Shown: positions 31,420 to 42,200 of the stretch, piece by piece
Position numbering within the stretch: position 1 is the first letter of the stretch
Layout of the letters: each line of letters opens with the position of its first letter
Source: Brevibacterium linens ATCC 9172
Lineage (GTDB): Bacteria; Actinomycetota; Actinomycetes; Actinomycetales; Brevibacteriaceae
Length of the DNA stretch: 64,000 nucleotides
Assembly (NCBI RefSeq): GCF_900169165.1
Contig: NZ_FXYY01000011.1
Coordinates: 51,163-115,162 of the forward strand
Direction of reading: 5' to 3'
Made by a program: the position numbers and the translations under genes
The notes under the pieces: generated by a model
Databases searched by the model: none
What the model was told of the DNA's origin: nothing
What the model saw: only the letters and a program-made list of their open reading frames with translations

Positions 31420-33771
31420 CTACTTCGAGTGGGGACTCGTTGAGTCTGCCCAGGCGATCACAGTGTCTGCGCTGGCCGCGAGTTCCTCATCGTGGGTCGC
31501 GACGAGGATGCCCTTCCCTTTCCGCGCCTCCTCACGCAACAAGGCAGCGACCGCCCGACGCATCCGTGGGTCAAGGGCGGAAGTCGGCTCATCGAGCAGG
31601 ACCAATGGTGCGCTGGTGAGTAGTGCGCGGGCAAGTCCTGCGCGTTGCCGTTCTCCTCCGGAGCATTGCCCTGGTCTGCGAGCGGCGACGGACGGACCGA
31701 TCTCCAGCCGCGCCAGCATGTGTGCGGCCCGTTCGCGTGCCTGCGCACCGTCGATGCCCTCGCTCAGACGCACGTGGTCGATGATCTGTGAGAGGAGTCG
31801 ACGTCCGGGGTTGAAGGCTGTGGCACTGTCTTGGATCATGAGCGAGGTTCCACGGGGAGTCACGCCTCCCGTACTCGGCAGCCCATTGCCCGAGACTTCG
31901 ACCTCTGCAGGCGGAGCCTCGGCAGCCAACCTGCGCAGAAGGCTGCTCTTGCCTGTACCTGACGCCGCCAGCAGCGCGACGACCTCGCGCTCGCGGACCA
32001 CGAGGTCCAGTGGGCCCAGAGTCGTCGATGTCGCTCGAGGCCCGGCGATGGCGCCGCTTCGGTCATCTCTCTCGGGTTCTGCGACGGCCACGGTCACGGA
32101 AGTCCACTGCCCGAGGAGACTGCCTGCATCCCGGTCTTGTCGCCGCGCGGCAGAACCTCCCGGTGGAGGCAGAGTCCTCACGGGCTGTCCGGAGTTCTGC
32201 AGAGGGTGGGCGAACGTGACCACACCGTCCGAGACTTCGGCGACAGCGGTCGCAATGGTGTCCAACCACGAGCGCTGGTGGCTGACGATGATGGCCGCTC
32301 CCCCGCCGGCTGTGAATCGCGCGAGTTCGTCCGTGACGACGGCTGCCGTTGTCGGATCAAGCCCCGCGGTGGGTTCGTCGAGGACGAGCAGTCGGGGCTG
32401 GCCGGCAAGTGCGCGCGCAAGGGAGACTCGGGCCGCCTGTCCGCCGGAGATCTGCCCTGCCTGCCTCCCGGCCAAATGCGGGCTGAGGCCCAAACGGCTC
32501 AGGAGCGCAATGCTGTCGATGTCGCGACGCCCGTCTGCGATGACTCTCGACACACTCAGCCGAGCGTCGATGGTGCGTTTCGGGTCCTGTTCCGACCAGC
32601 CGATCGACTTCCGCCGTGCTCGTGCCCTGCCGCCTTCGGTCGCTGGCGGATCGGCCCCCAGGAATCTGAATGTTCGGGCGGATACAGGCGTGCCCAGAGG
32701 CGGTGCCAGTGCCAGGGTTTCGATCAGTGTCGTCTTCCCTGCTCCACTCGGCCCATGGATTCCGATGATCTCTCCTGGATTCAGCCGCAGCCTGTCCACT
32801 CGCAGAAACGGCTCTGACGCGGCCCCTATGACGAGTTCTTCGACGTCGAGGACGGGCTCGTACCCATTGCCGTGTTCGGCTTCTCCGGTGTGACCATCCA
32901 CACGCAGATGGCTGTGACCGCCTCGCGCTCCGGCGCTGGGGGCCAGAGCTCTGGCGTAGGTGTCGAATCCCATCAGAAGGGAGGCGCTGACCAAGGCCAG
33001 CGCTGCGGCCGGCAATGCAACGGACTGCGGTGCGAGCAGGATGCCCGGCAGGTTCTCTCGCACCATGACCGCCCAATCCGGAGTCGGTGGCGGTGGTCCG
33101 AATCCGAGGACGTGGAGACCGGCGAGGAGCTGAAGACTCGCCAGCACTCGGACGGCCATATCCGCAAGCACCGTGGAACTGAGCGCTGGGATGAGCTCGA
33201 CGATGCCGATGCGCGCCGCACTGTCTCCACGTCGCTGTGCCAGACGGATGAACTCGGCATCATGCAGCCGCCCTGCGGAGGCGCGGACGATCCTTGCAGA
33301 CAGGGGCGCGCCGAGGACCAGCATGCCGACCGCCACCGCTGCGATCGACGGCAGGAAGGTCGCGGCACAGAGGACGACGACGGTGCCGGGAAGCGCCATG
33401 GCAGTTGCCGTGACAGTGCCGAGGGCACGGTCGATCCAGCGCACTCGGAAGGCAAGCAATCCGAGGACGACCCCACACGCGGAAGCCGTGATGCCGATGG
33501 GGATGCTGCCGAGCACCAGCTGCCGTCCACCGGCGATTGTGCGTGAGAACACGTCACGGCCGAGAGCATCAGTGCCGACCAGGGTGCCCGGTGCCGGGGA
33601 CCACGGAGCGCCGATGACCGCGCTGGTTGACACAGGAGCGAAGGCAGGACCGATGACGGCGATCACCATGACGAGGCACACGAGCATTGTGGGTGCGCCA
33701 TAGCGGGTGCAGACACGAGCGAATGACAGCAGTGTGCCGCGCCGCAGTGGTCCGATCCTGAATGCAGTCAT
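31420..33771 (-). CDS. Fused Opp/Nik-type ABC protein: permease-ATPase-ATPase
   Basis: A 783-residue fusion of three functions that are usually separate. Residues 1-270 are a DppC/NikC-like permease (GTDALGRDVFSRTIAGGRQL; EFIRLAQRRGDS loop). The first ATPase (about 300-520) has GPSGAGKTT, ISGGQAAR and LLVLDEPTAGLD. The second (about 560-780) has AASGTGKSS, CSGGERQR and LVLLDEPTSALD. With the preceding DppB-like permease and binding protein it makes a complete importer of the peptide/nickel class. Its ATG overlaps the permease stop (ATGA). Such importers also take up metal-opine complexes (Cnt systems), so cargo may be the metal-loaded metallophore or a free metal; this is inference. Confidence 0.88.
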   Translation of the reverse strand: MTAFRIGPLRRGTLLSFARVCTRYGAPTMLVCLVMVIAVIGPAFAPVSTSAVIGAPWSPAPGTLVGTDALGRDVFSRTIAGGRQLVLGSIPIGITASACGVVLGLLAFRVRWIDRALGTVTATAMALPGTVVVLCAATFLPSIAAVAVGMLVLGAPLSARIVRASAGRLHDAEFIRLAQRRGDSAARIGIVELIPALSSTVLADMAVRVLASLQLLAGLHVLGFGPPPPTPDWAVMVRENLPGILLAPQSVALPAAALALVSASLLMGFDTYARALAPSAGARGGHSHLRVDGHTGEAEHGNGYEPVLDVEELVIGAASEPFLRVDRLRLNPGEIIGIHGPSGAGKTTLIETLALAPPLGTPVSARTFRFLGADPPATEGGRARARRKSIGWSEQDPKRTIDARLSVSRVIADGRRDIDSIALLSRLGLSPHLAGRQAGQISGGQAARVSLARALAGQPRLLVLDEPTAGLDPTTAAVVTDELARFTAGGGAAIIVSHQRSWLDTIATAVAEVSDGVVTFAHPLQNSGQPVRTLPPPGGSAARRQDRDAGSLLGQWTSVTVAVAEPERDDRSGAIAGPRATSTTLGPLDLVVREREVVALLAASGTGKSSLLRRLAAEAPPAEVEVSGNGLPSTGGVTPRGTSLMIQDSATAFNPGRRLLSQIIDHVRLSEGIDGAQARERAAHMLARLEIGPSVAARRPGQCSGGERQRAGLARALLTSAPLVLLDEPTSALDPRMRRAVAALLREEARKGKGILVATHDEELAASADTVIAWADSTSPHSK

Positions 33772-34697
33772 CGCAGCCGCGTCCGTGACGTGAGCAGATC
33801 GGCAATCAGCAGCACAGCCAGGGAGATTCCGACGATGACGAGGCCGAGCCCCTGCACCATCGGAGTGTCCCTGGCTGAAACCGCTGCGACAAGCGCCTGT
33901 CCCGCGCCCGGGTAGGCGAGCAGCGATTCGACGATGGCAGTTCCGCCGAGCACCCCGACGCTGAGGAGTGCGGCCACTTGGGTCACAGGTTCAAGCCATC
34001 GAGGGAGGACGTGGGCCGTGAGAATGTGGAACGCCGGGGCTCCTCTACGACGTGCTGCGACGACGAGATCGGTCGAGAGCAGATCGTCGGCACTTCCCCG
34101 CAGCATTCTCGCACCCCATGCCGCGTTCGGCAGAGCCAGGCACAGGACCGGCAGCAGAAGGATCGATGGGTCAGCCCAGACCGGCTGCCCTGGTTCGGGC
34201 AGCGATACTGGGGGCACAAGCTGTGCAGCTGCAGACAGCAGCAGCACAAGCCCCACGATGAGGACGATCTCGGGAAGACCGGTGAGCAGAGAGACGAGGA
34301 CGGAGACCTGTGTGCCGACAATGCGACCGCGCCACCATGCCAGGATCAGCGCTGTGACAGCAGCCAAGGCGACGGCCAGGACTGCGGCAGGGATCGCCGC
34401 CGCCAAGGTCAGTGCCGTTCGGCTGAGCACGCGCGGCAGCACCGGTGTCTCATCGATGAGGCTGGTCCCCAAATCTCCGTGGAACACCCCCGCCCACCAT
34501 GACACGAGGCGCAGGAGGATCGGCGCATCGAGGCCCCGTTGTGTCCGGAGTGCTTCGGCTCGCTGCTGGTCGGGACCGGCTGCGGAGTCGGCGAAGTCTC
34601 CTGGCAGCACCTCAGTGAGCAGGTACAGACCGGTGACGACGACGATCAGAGTGCCCGCCCACCGGGCGATCGGGCTGAGCACTCCCCGAGCGATCAC
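33768..34697 (-). CDS. DppB/NikB-type ABC permease
   Basis: A 309-residue permease with about six membrane segments. LLTEVLPGDFADSA near the N-terminus matches the family's L-xxPGD block, and DLVVAARRRGAPAFHILTAH followed by LPRWLEPV is the EAA-like loop that contacts the ATPases. GTG start overlaps the binding-protein stop as GTGA. It would pair with the permease half of the following fused protein. Confidence 0.9.
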   Translation of the reverse strand: MIARGVLSPIARWAGTLIVVVTGLYLLTEVLPGDFADSAAGPDQQRAEALRTQRGLDAPILLRLVSWWAGVFHGDLGTSLIDETPVLPRVLSRTALTLAAAIPAAVLAVALAAVTALILAWWRGRIVGTQVSVLVSLLTGLPEIVLIVGLVLLLSAAAQLVPPVSLPEPGQPVWADPSILLLPVLCLALPNAAWGARMLRGSADDLLSTDLVVAARRRGAPAFHILTAHVLPRWLEPVTQVAALLSVGVLGGTAIVESLLAYPGAGQALVAAVSARDTPMVQGLGLVIVGISLAVLLIADLLTSRTRLR

Positions 34698-36217
34698 GAG
34701 GAGATCGTGACCTTGCTGACGTCGTATCGGCTGCCGCTCTTGGGCAGGTCGGAGACCTTCTTGCTCTTGAGACTGATGCTGTCGCCGAAGCCCCAGACCA
34801 CCCAGCCGCCTTCAGCGGCCATGCGCCGGTGGAGACTGCCGATGAGTTCTGCCCGCTTCGCCTCATCAGTGGCGGCCATGGCTTTCTCATAGACGGAGTC
34901 GAAGTCCTTGTCCTTCCAACCGGTCTCCGAGAACGAGGAGGTCGAGAGCACGGTGGCGCGCACCAGCGAGGAGAACGTTGTCGAATCGATCGCGTAGTAT
35001 CCGACGGTGAACGGTTCGACCGTGTAGGCCTCACTCCAATAGGTGTCCGGTGCGTGCTCCTTGATCTCCACGGTGATTCCGACTTCGGACAGCTGCTCTT
35101 TGGCCAGTGCGGCCAGAGGCTTCATCGCCGGATATGACGAAGACGTGTGCAGGATGGTGTCGAATCCGTCCGGGTGGCCCGCTTCGGCCAGAAGCTTCTT
35201 CGCCTTCGGGATGTCCCGAGTGACGGCGGGGACATCGTTCGGGACATCGGGATCGTTGAGGCGGATGGTGTCGCGGCCGACAGTGCCGTAGCCGAGATAG
35301 ATCTGGTCGACGAGCGCCTGACGGTCGAGGGCGAGTTTGATCGCGGTGCGCACCCGTTCGTCGTCGAACGGCTTCGTATCCACGCGCAGAAGGAGCGGCA
35401 CGGCTTCGGCACCGGGGCGGGTGACGACATCAGCATCGTCAGCAGCGGATTTCGCTGCAGCCGGCACGATTCCGATGGCCACGTCGATTCTTCCGCCGGT
35501 GACGGCCTGGCTCATCGCCTGGGGGTCTGAGAAGCCTCGGATCTCGAGTGCGTCGACGCCGGGTGCACCGCCCCACCAGTCACCGTGGGCGGACAGTTTC
35601 GCTCCGGAGTCGTCGAGTGTCTGCAGGATGAAGGGCCCGGATCCGACCGGCTTGCTGAAATCCTCTGTTCCGTCTTGGACGATGAAGCTTCCGAGAGTGA
35701 GGGCCAGTGGAAGCTCCGAGTCGGGCGAGCTGGTGGCCAGCCGCAGTGTCGTGTCGTCGACCACAGAGCTCTTCTTGATGTCGATCGTTCCGATGCGCCC
35801 ACCGTTCTCGTCTGCTTTGTCGACGATACGGCGGAGGCTGTAGAGGACATCCGCGGCTGTGACGGAATCACCGTTGCTGAACACGGCGTCATCGCGCAGC
35901 TTCAGCACCCACTCTGTCGCGTCGTCGTTGGCACTCCAGGAGGTGGCCAATGCGGGCGCTGGTGCACCCTCAGCGTCTTTGACTGCGAGCGTGTCGTAGA
36001 TGGCGGTCAGGCGGGCCCAGTCGGATTCGGCGAAGAGCTCGCCGTGGGGATCGCTGACTGCGGAGGCGCCGCTGCTGATGGCACCCAAGCGCAGAGTGTC
36101 TCCGCCGGACCCGGCTGTCCCACCGCCGCTGTCGCAGGCGGCCAAGAGAAGCGGCAGGGATACTGCGGCGCTGAGGCCGAAGAAGCTCCGTCGGGTGTGG
36201 TCGGTCTGGTTGGTCAT
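34694..36217 (-). CDS. Peptide/nickel-type ABC solute-binding lipoprotein (SBP family 5)
   Basis: A 507-residue lipoprotein. The signal has a twin-arginine motif (TRRSFFG) and a lipobox (LLAAC), so it is probably Tat-exported and lipid-anchored outside the membrane. Family blocks include WVLKLRDDAVFSNGDSVTAADVLYS and ADDADVVTRPGAEAVPLLLR, with the KPFDDERVRTAIKLALDR helix. SBP_bac_5 proteins bind peptides, nickel or metal chelates. The ATG at 36217 overlaps the megasynthase stop (ATGA); upstream in-frame sequence lies inside that gene and is ignored. Placement inside the biosynthetic operon points to uptake of the cluster's product or its metal. Confidence 0.9.
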   Translation of the reverse strand: MTNQTDHTRRSFFGLSAAVSLPLLLAACDSGGGTAGSGGDTLRLGAISSGASAVSDPHGELFAESDWARLTAIYDTLAVKDAEGAPAPALATSWSANDDATEWVLKLRDDAVFSNGDSVTAADVLYSLRRIVDKADENGGRIGTIDIKKSSVVDDTTLRLATSSPDSELPLALTLGSFIVQDGTEDFSKPVGSGPFILQTLDDSGAKLSAHGDWWGGAPGVDALEIRGFSDPQAMSQAVTGGRIDVAIGIVPAAAKSAADDADVVTRPGAEAVPLLLRVDTKPFDDERVRTAIKLALDRQALVDQIYLGYGTVGRDTIRLNDPDVPNDVPAVTRDIPKAKKLLAEAGHPDGFDTILHTSSSYPAMKPLAALAKEQLSEVGITVEIKEHAPDTYWSEAYTVEPFTVGYYAIDSTTFSSLVRATVLSTSSFSETGWKDKDFDSVYEKAMAATDEAKRAELIGSLHRRMAAEGGWVVWGFGDSISLKSKKVSDLPKSGSRYDVSKVTISS

Positions 36218-39200
36218 TGATTCTCCATTGTCGTATCTGCTGGGTGTGCTTCGGCGCCCGCGCGGACCTCCGAGACATCGGAGAGGAATGCCGCGATCGT
36301 GCTGGCGGCTTCCTGGATCGCGGGTGTGCGCACTATCGAGTAGTGATGAGCCGGGACATCGGTGATGCGGAAGGTTCCTGCCACCCATGGCGACCAGCCG
36401 AGGTCCGCATCGGTCGAGTCGTCGACTCCCATGCCTTCCGCTGAGTTTCGGGGTGATTCGTCGCCTGCACGGATGAGCAGGACGGGTACGTCGGCGTCGA
36501 GGCGGCGCGCACTTTGGCCCGCCAGTGCCTCCATATGACGTGCGAAGACGGCGAAGCGGTTGTCGAGAGCTTCGCCTCTCGGCAGCGCTCCATGATCGGC
36601 CAGCGACGCAGCAAGGCTTTCCCACTGGGTATGGGGGCCGAGATCCAGTCCCAGGTAGGCCTCGATCGACCGCAGCTGGCGCAGCTTCTGGACATCATCG
36701 GCATCAGCGTCGCTGAGTCCGCGCAGGGCGATGATCCGCTCCGGCGCGTTCGAGTCGAGCATGAGGACTGCATCGACGTCTCCGCCGTGATCGCGGATGC
36801 GGCAGGCGAGCTCATGGGCCATCGTGCCGCCCATGGACCACCCTCCAACTGTCCAGGGGCCGTCCGGTTGGATGCTGCTGATCATCGTCCGGTACGTCTC
36901 CACCATCTCCGGGATGGTGCGGGGCATCGGGTGCCCGTCGAGTCCGGGATCTGCGATCGCGATGACCGGTCTGGTCGTCTCGAGGTTGCGTGCGAGCTCG
37001 ACATAGCAGAGGATGTCACCGCCTGAGGGATGGAGGAGGAATATGGGGCGTCCGGTTCCGGCTCGCAGTTCGAATATCGATTCCTCGGTGGGCAGGGGCG
37101 ACTGTTGAGCCATCGCTTTCGCCAGGCCCGATGGTGTCGGTTCGGGGAGGAACTCACGTGGGCTGACTCGGGTTCCGAGCCTGTCGTGCACGGACGCGAG
37201 CATGCGCACTGCCATGAGCGAGTCCCCGCCGAGTGTGAAGAAGTCATCGGTGGGACCCGGATGCACAGGAAGGTCGAGCATAGTGGCCCACAGCTCGGCG
37301 ATGCGTGGAAGCATCCGCCGATCCACCGCGTCGGAGCTGCAGACTTCCGGGGAGGCCGAGATGGGGGCGCGCTCATATGAGCCTTCGAGCGTCGTTGCTG
37401 AGGACAGCCGCACCTTCTCGACCCATGATGAAGGCTCCAGCAGTGTGCGGATGGCATCGGCGACATGATCGAGGATCTGGCCGGGCACACCCTCGGCGAG
37501 CATTTCATCGACCGAAGCCAGGGAGGCGATGAATTCTCCTTCGAGTTCGAAGACCCGCAGTTCGAGCTCAACCTGCGGCGTGCGGATGTCCTGGTGGAAG
37601 TCGGCAAGGTGAACGTGACCGAACGGCCCGAGGTCGGTGACCGGTTCCCCGCCGAGTGCTGAGTCCATTCCGAGTGTCGATTGGAACACCACTGGTGCGA
37701 TCGGAGACGAGGAGCCTGTGCGTCGTGAGACTTCTCGACCGATGTCGACGGCAGTGATCTGGTCACGACGTGCGCACTCGTCGATCTGTCGCCCGACTGT
37801 GTGTATGAGCTCGGCGAGGGTCTCGTCGTCTTTCAGCCGCAGCGGCAGCAGCGCGGTGCGGGAGAACGCGCCGATGAGGCGGTCGACATCGGCATGCAGG
37901 GGGATCCGGTTGTGCTGCATCGAGTTCAGCAGGATCTCCTGTTGACCTGTCACCTGGTTGAGTGCGAGAGCGAAGACCGTGAGGACTGCGGTTGCTGGTG
38001 TGAGTTCGTGGCTCCGACAGTTTTCGCGCAGGTCTCGCCACGCATCCGGTGAGAGTCGGAACTCTCGCATCGTCATCCACTGAGCGGAAGCACTCTTCTC
38101 TTCGCTGCGGGGAAGACGGGGCGCGGCGGGCAGCTCGTCCAGCTGGGCGAACCACCACCGGCGGTGCTCTTCTCGCTGCGTGCTCGGTTCTCGCTCGAGC
38201 GCTTCCACATAGTCGCCGAAGTCGATGGCGAGCGGAGGCTCGGCTGCGCCCGGGTCGGCCAGCTGGGCGAAGAGCTCACGGTCGTAGAGGGATGCTGACC
38301 ATCCGTCCATCGCGAGCAGGCTCGAGGACACGTGAAGGCGGGCGCGAGTGCCTCCGAGCAGGACGACTGCAACGTGGACAGCTCCGTCTGACAGAGGGTT
38401 GGGTCCGTTGAGGGCCCACTGGGTGCGCAGCTGATCGAGGGCCGCTGCGGGGTCGTCATCGTCACGCAGGTCGATGACATCGACGTGTGTGAGACCGGAG
38501 GAGTCTTCTGGTTCGCGCAGACGCTGAGTGCCGTTGGGCAGAACCTCAACGCAGAGCATCGGCTGATGAGCGGCCACCGCATCGGCGGCGTTCCTCAGGC
38601 GCGTACGCAGCTCATCCGTGTCCGGCGTTGCCGTCGGCAGGGTGAGTTCGACGTCGGTGGAGACGTGAGCGGTGCTGTAGGAATTCTCCCAGCCTCCTGT
38701 CTGCCCGACGAAATAGCCCTGCTGCAGCGGCAGCAGTCTGAAGGGCGCATGGGCGTCGGGCCGTCGCTCCAGTGCTGCCGACGGGCTGCTCACATCCTCA
38801 CCTCCGTCCTGGACGGTCAGGAGCGTGGCGATCTCGTCGACTGTGAGATCCGCGCGGACTTGGTTGAGCGGCAGGCTCACTCCGGTGCTTTCACGCAGAG
38901 CGGAGGCCATGCGCACGGCCAGGAGAGAGTCTCCGCCGAGGCTGAGGAAGCTCTGCTCACTGATGTCATCCTCGTCGACCCCCAGCAGATCCGACCAGAT
39001 CTCGACGATGGTGGCGGTGAGGTCCGTGGTCTCGGTGTCCGACGAGGCCGGTGAGGACTCCTCCGAGCTGCTGGCGGCGGTGAAGAGGTCGGTGTAGATC
39101 GTGAAGATTTCGCGTGCGCGAGCGAGGTCGATGACCGTATCGCAGACGTCCCACTGCAGGATGAGTTCGCCGCGATGGTCATAGGCCTGGTGGTCGAGCC

Positions 39201-42200
39201 ACACCTGCGGTGTCTGGCTCACTCCGCAGACCTGCGTGCCCAACCACTCATGGTCATGGGGCTCGCGACCGCCGAGCTGATCGAGGCCGAGCATCGAGGT
39301 GAAGACGACCGGCACGTTCTGTGAGCGTCCTCGCTGCCTGCTCCATTCGGTGAGGACTTCGATTCCGCTGAAGGATCGGTGGTCGAGGTCATCGATCAGC
39401 GTGTCCTGCGTGCGGGAAGCGGATTCCCACAGGTCGTGGCGGCTCAGATCGTCAGCATCGTGGCCGTCCTGGCCTGTGGGTTCTGCGGCTTCGTGGATGA
39501 GCATCGTTGAGAATTCGCCGACGACAGCATCAACGCCGGGCAGATCAGGTCGGTCGAAGACGCTCATCGTGATGCTGAAGTGTTCAGCTCCGCTCCAGAG
39601 CGCGAGAGCTCTCCTGTAGAGGCTGAGAACGAAGGCAGTGGGGGTGACTCTGTGTCGGCCGCAGAGCTCCTGCAGCTGTGACCAGGTGGTTTCGGGGACT
39701 GCCGCGCTCAGACGTGTGAAGTGCGGGCGTGAGGTGTCCCCGGTCTTCGTGGTGATGGCTGGAGCGCCCGGCAGAGTGGGGATGCGTGCGGCCCAGTAGT
39801 CTCTGGCGGCGTCCCGCCCGCTGGTGTCGACGGGCTTGAGTGCGCGCAGACATTCGGCAAAGCTCGGCGGGGTCGGTCCCAGCTGGGCGTGTGGGTCGCG
39901 GTAGAGCGTTTTGACCTCTCGGTCGACGATCATCCAACTGGCCGAGTCGCAGACGAGCACATCGACGGAGAGCAGGATCCGCCACGATCCGTCCGGCAGG
40001 GATACGACCACCGGTTGGATGAGAGGCCACACGGCCGGGTCTGCGACACGAGTCGAGAACTTCTCTCGCAGCTGTGCCAGTTCGGCATCAGCGGTTCTGG
40101 TGTCATCGATGGTGATGTGAAGCGGTGTCCATGTCGGGTCGAGGTCGCAGATCTCGTGTCTGCCGTCATCGGAGATGACGGCGCGGAGCATGTCGTGGCG
40201 TTTGATGACCTCGCGCCAGGCGTGGTCATAGCGGTCGACGTCGATGTCTGGACAGGAGTATTCGAGATAGAAGTGGCAGCCCACACCCTCGCCGTCGGGT
40301 TTGGATGGGTCGAGCCCTCGAGTACGTCCCAGCCAATAGGCATACTGGACTCTTGTGAGCTCGAAACCTGACTCGTGTTGCGGATCGGCTCCATCGGACG
40401 TGATCTGAGCGACTGCCACTGCGGGAAGAGCGTCCGCTGGGTCGTTCTCCGTTCGATCAGAGGTGGGTGTCGAACTGAAGGGGAGCTGTGTCTCGAGGAG
40501 TGCGGCGCACCCGGCGACCGTGGGTGCCGCAAGCAGGTCTTTGAGACGCAAATTGATGTTGTGCTCGGTGCGGAATGCTGCCAGGACGCGCGTGGCGAGG
40601 AGAGAATGGCCCCCGAGCGCGAAGAAATCGGCCTCGGGTGAGGCGACTGTGCGTGAGAGGATGCGAGACCAGGTGTCAGCAACGATCTTCTGCCAGCCGT
40701 CGAGGTGGGCTGTGCTGTCGACGTCGATGGCCTCGACGATGGTTCGCTGTGTGTCGAGGTTGTTGGAGCGGGAGTTGAGCTCGTCAGGGGAGGCAGCGAG
40801 CATGCCGGGCGCCTCCAGCCTCATGACTCTGATGATCGTTGTGACGGCGTCATCGAGGTCGAGGGCGTGACGCATCGAAATCTCTGCTGCGCTGTCCTGC
40901 TCGGCGGCGGTGCCGAGGCGGAGCCGATCGAGGTCGAGTGTCGTCCAGCCGGTGCTGTGCGCCAGCCCGTCGAGGAATCGACCGGCCGCGACATAGGCGC
41001 CGAGACCGAATCCGCCGATCGTGCCGGCAGCTGACGACAGGAGCAGCACCGTCGGCGTGCAGGGCAGACTGTCCATGGCTTCGACTAGGCGACGGGCGCC
41101 GGTGACCTTCGGAGCGAATGCGGCATTGATGCTCGTGTCGTCGAGTTCGGCCAGCGGCGCGAGGTCGACGTGCACGGGAGCGTGGACGATGTGATCGATC
41201 GTCCCGTACTGTTCCATGATCGTGGTGAGGCAGTCGCTGTACGCTCCAGGTGCTGAGACATCTGCGATGAGCACCTCTGTGCGGGAGAGGTCGGTGAGAG
41301 CCTGCTCTCGATCTGACCCGGGGGCCGGTCGACTGCGGCTGATGAGGATGATGCGTGCCTGAGGGTTCTCGGCTTCGATGCGCCCTGCAAGAGCAAGTCC
41401 CACTGAACCGAGGCCACCGGAGATCACCCAGACTCTCGCCTCGACGGCAGCCTCGGGGGCGCGAGCGGGCTGCCAGGGCCGCCAGGTGCGCACCCAGGTG
41501 CGGTGATGGCGGAGAGCGCGGTGGGGTGAAGCTGCAGTGGACTGGCGGAAGCGTGTGAGCCCGGCAGCGACGCCCGCCCAATCCGGGTCGTCGGGGTCGA
41601 GGTCGATGGTGACCCAATCCAGGTCTTCGACCTCCTGGCCGAGTACACGGACAAATCCCGTGGTCGCTGTGGCGAAAGGATTGATCTCCTCGCCGCCGGT
41701 GACATCCTCGGCGCCGACAGTGAGGTGGACGACGCGTTTCAATCCGGAGTTCGGGAGCATCCGGGCGTAGTGGGAGAAGGTGCGGGCTTCGGCGCGCAGA
41801 GAGCTTTCGTCCTTAGGCTCGCTGAGGTGGATGAGCATGTGTGCACGCGAGGCGTCGTCGACGATCACGGCACCGAAGTTCCGGAGGTTCTTCCGCAGCT
41901 TTTCGGGAACGCTGTCGTTGACGAGGACGCGAGTCTCTTCTTCGATGCTGGGGGCTGACGTGGCCGGTTCGCGGCTCCACGTGGGCGTCTGGAGGGGTTC
42001 GTCGGCGCTCGGACTGGTGTGGTCTCCGTCGTGCTGGGCGGATCCGACGGTGTCCTCGGGACCGAGCCGATGGGCGATCCCCTCAGCGGTGCGCTGCCAC
42101 GGGTACGGCGGCACCGTCACCGCTGCTCGGCGAGGCACCAGACGTTCGAGATCGACGTCGACTCCTCGTGACCACAGCTCAGCCAGGATGCGGTCGAAGG

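Noticed and set aside
31463..32893. 476-codon plus-strand frame opposite the fused ABC gene
   Set aside because: Antisense shadow with low-complexity Ser/Arg/Pro sequence.
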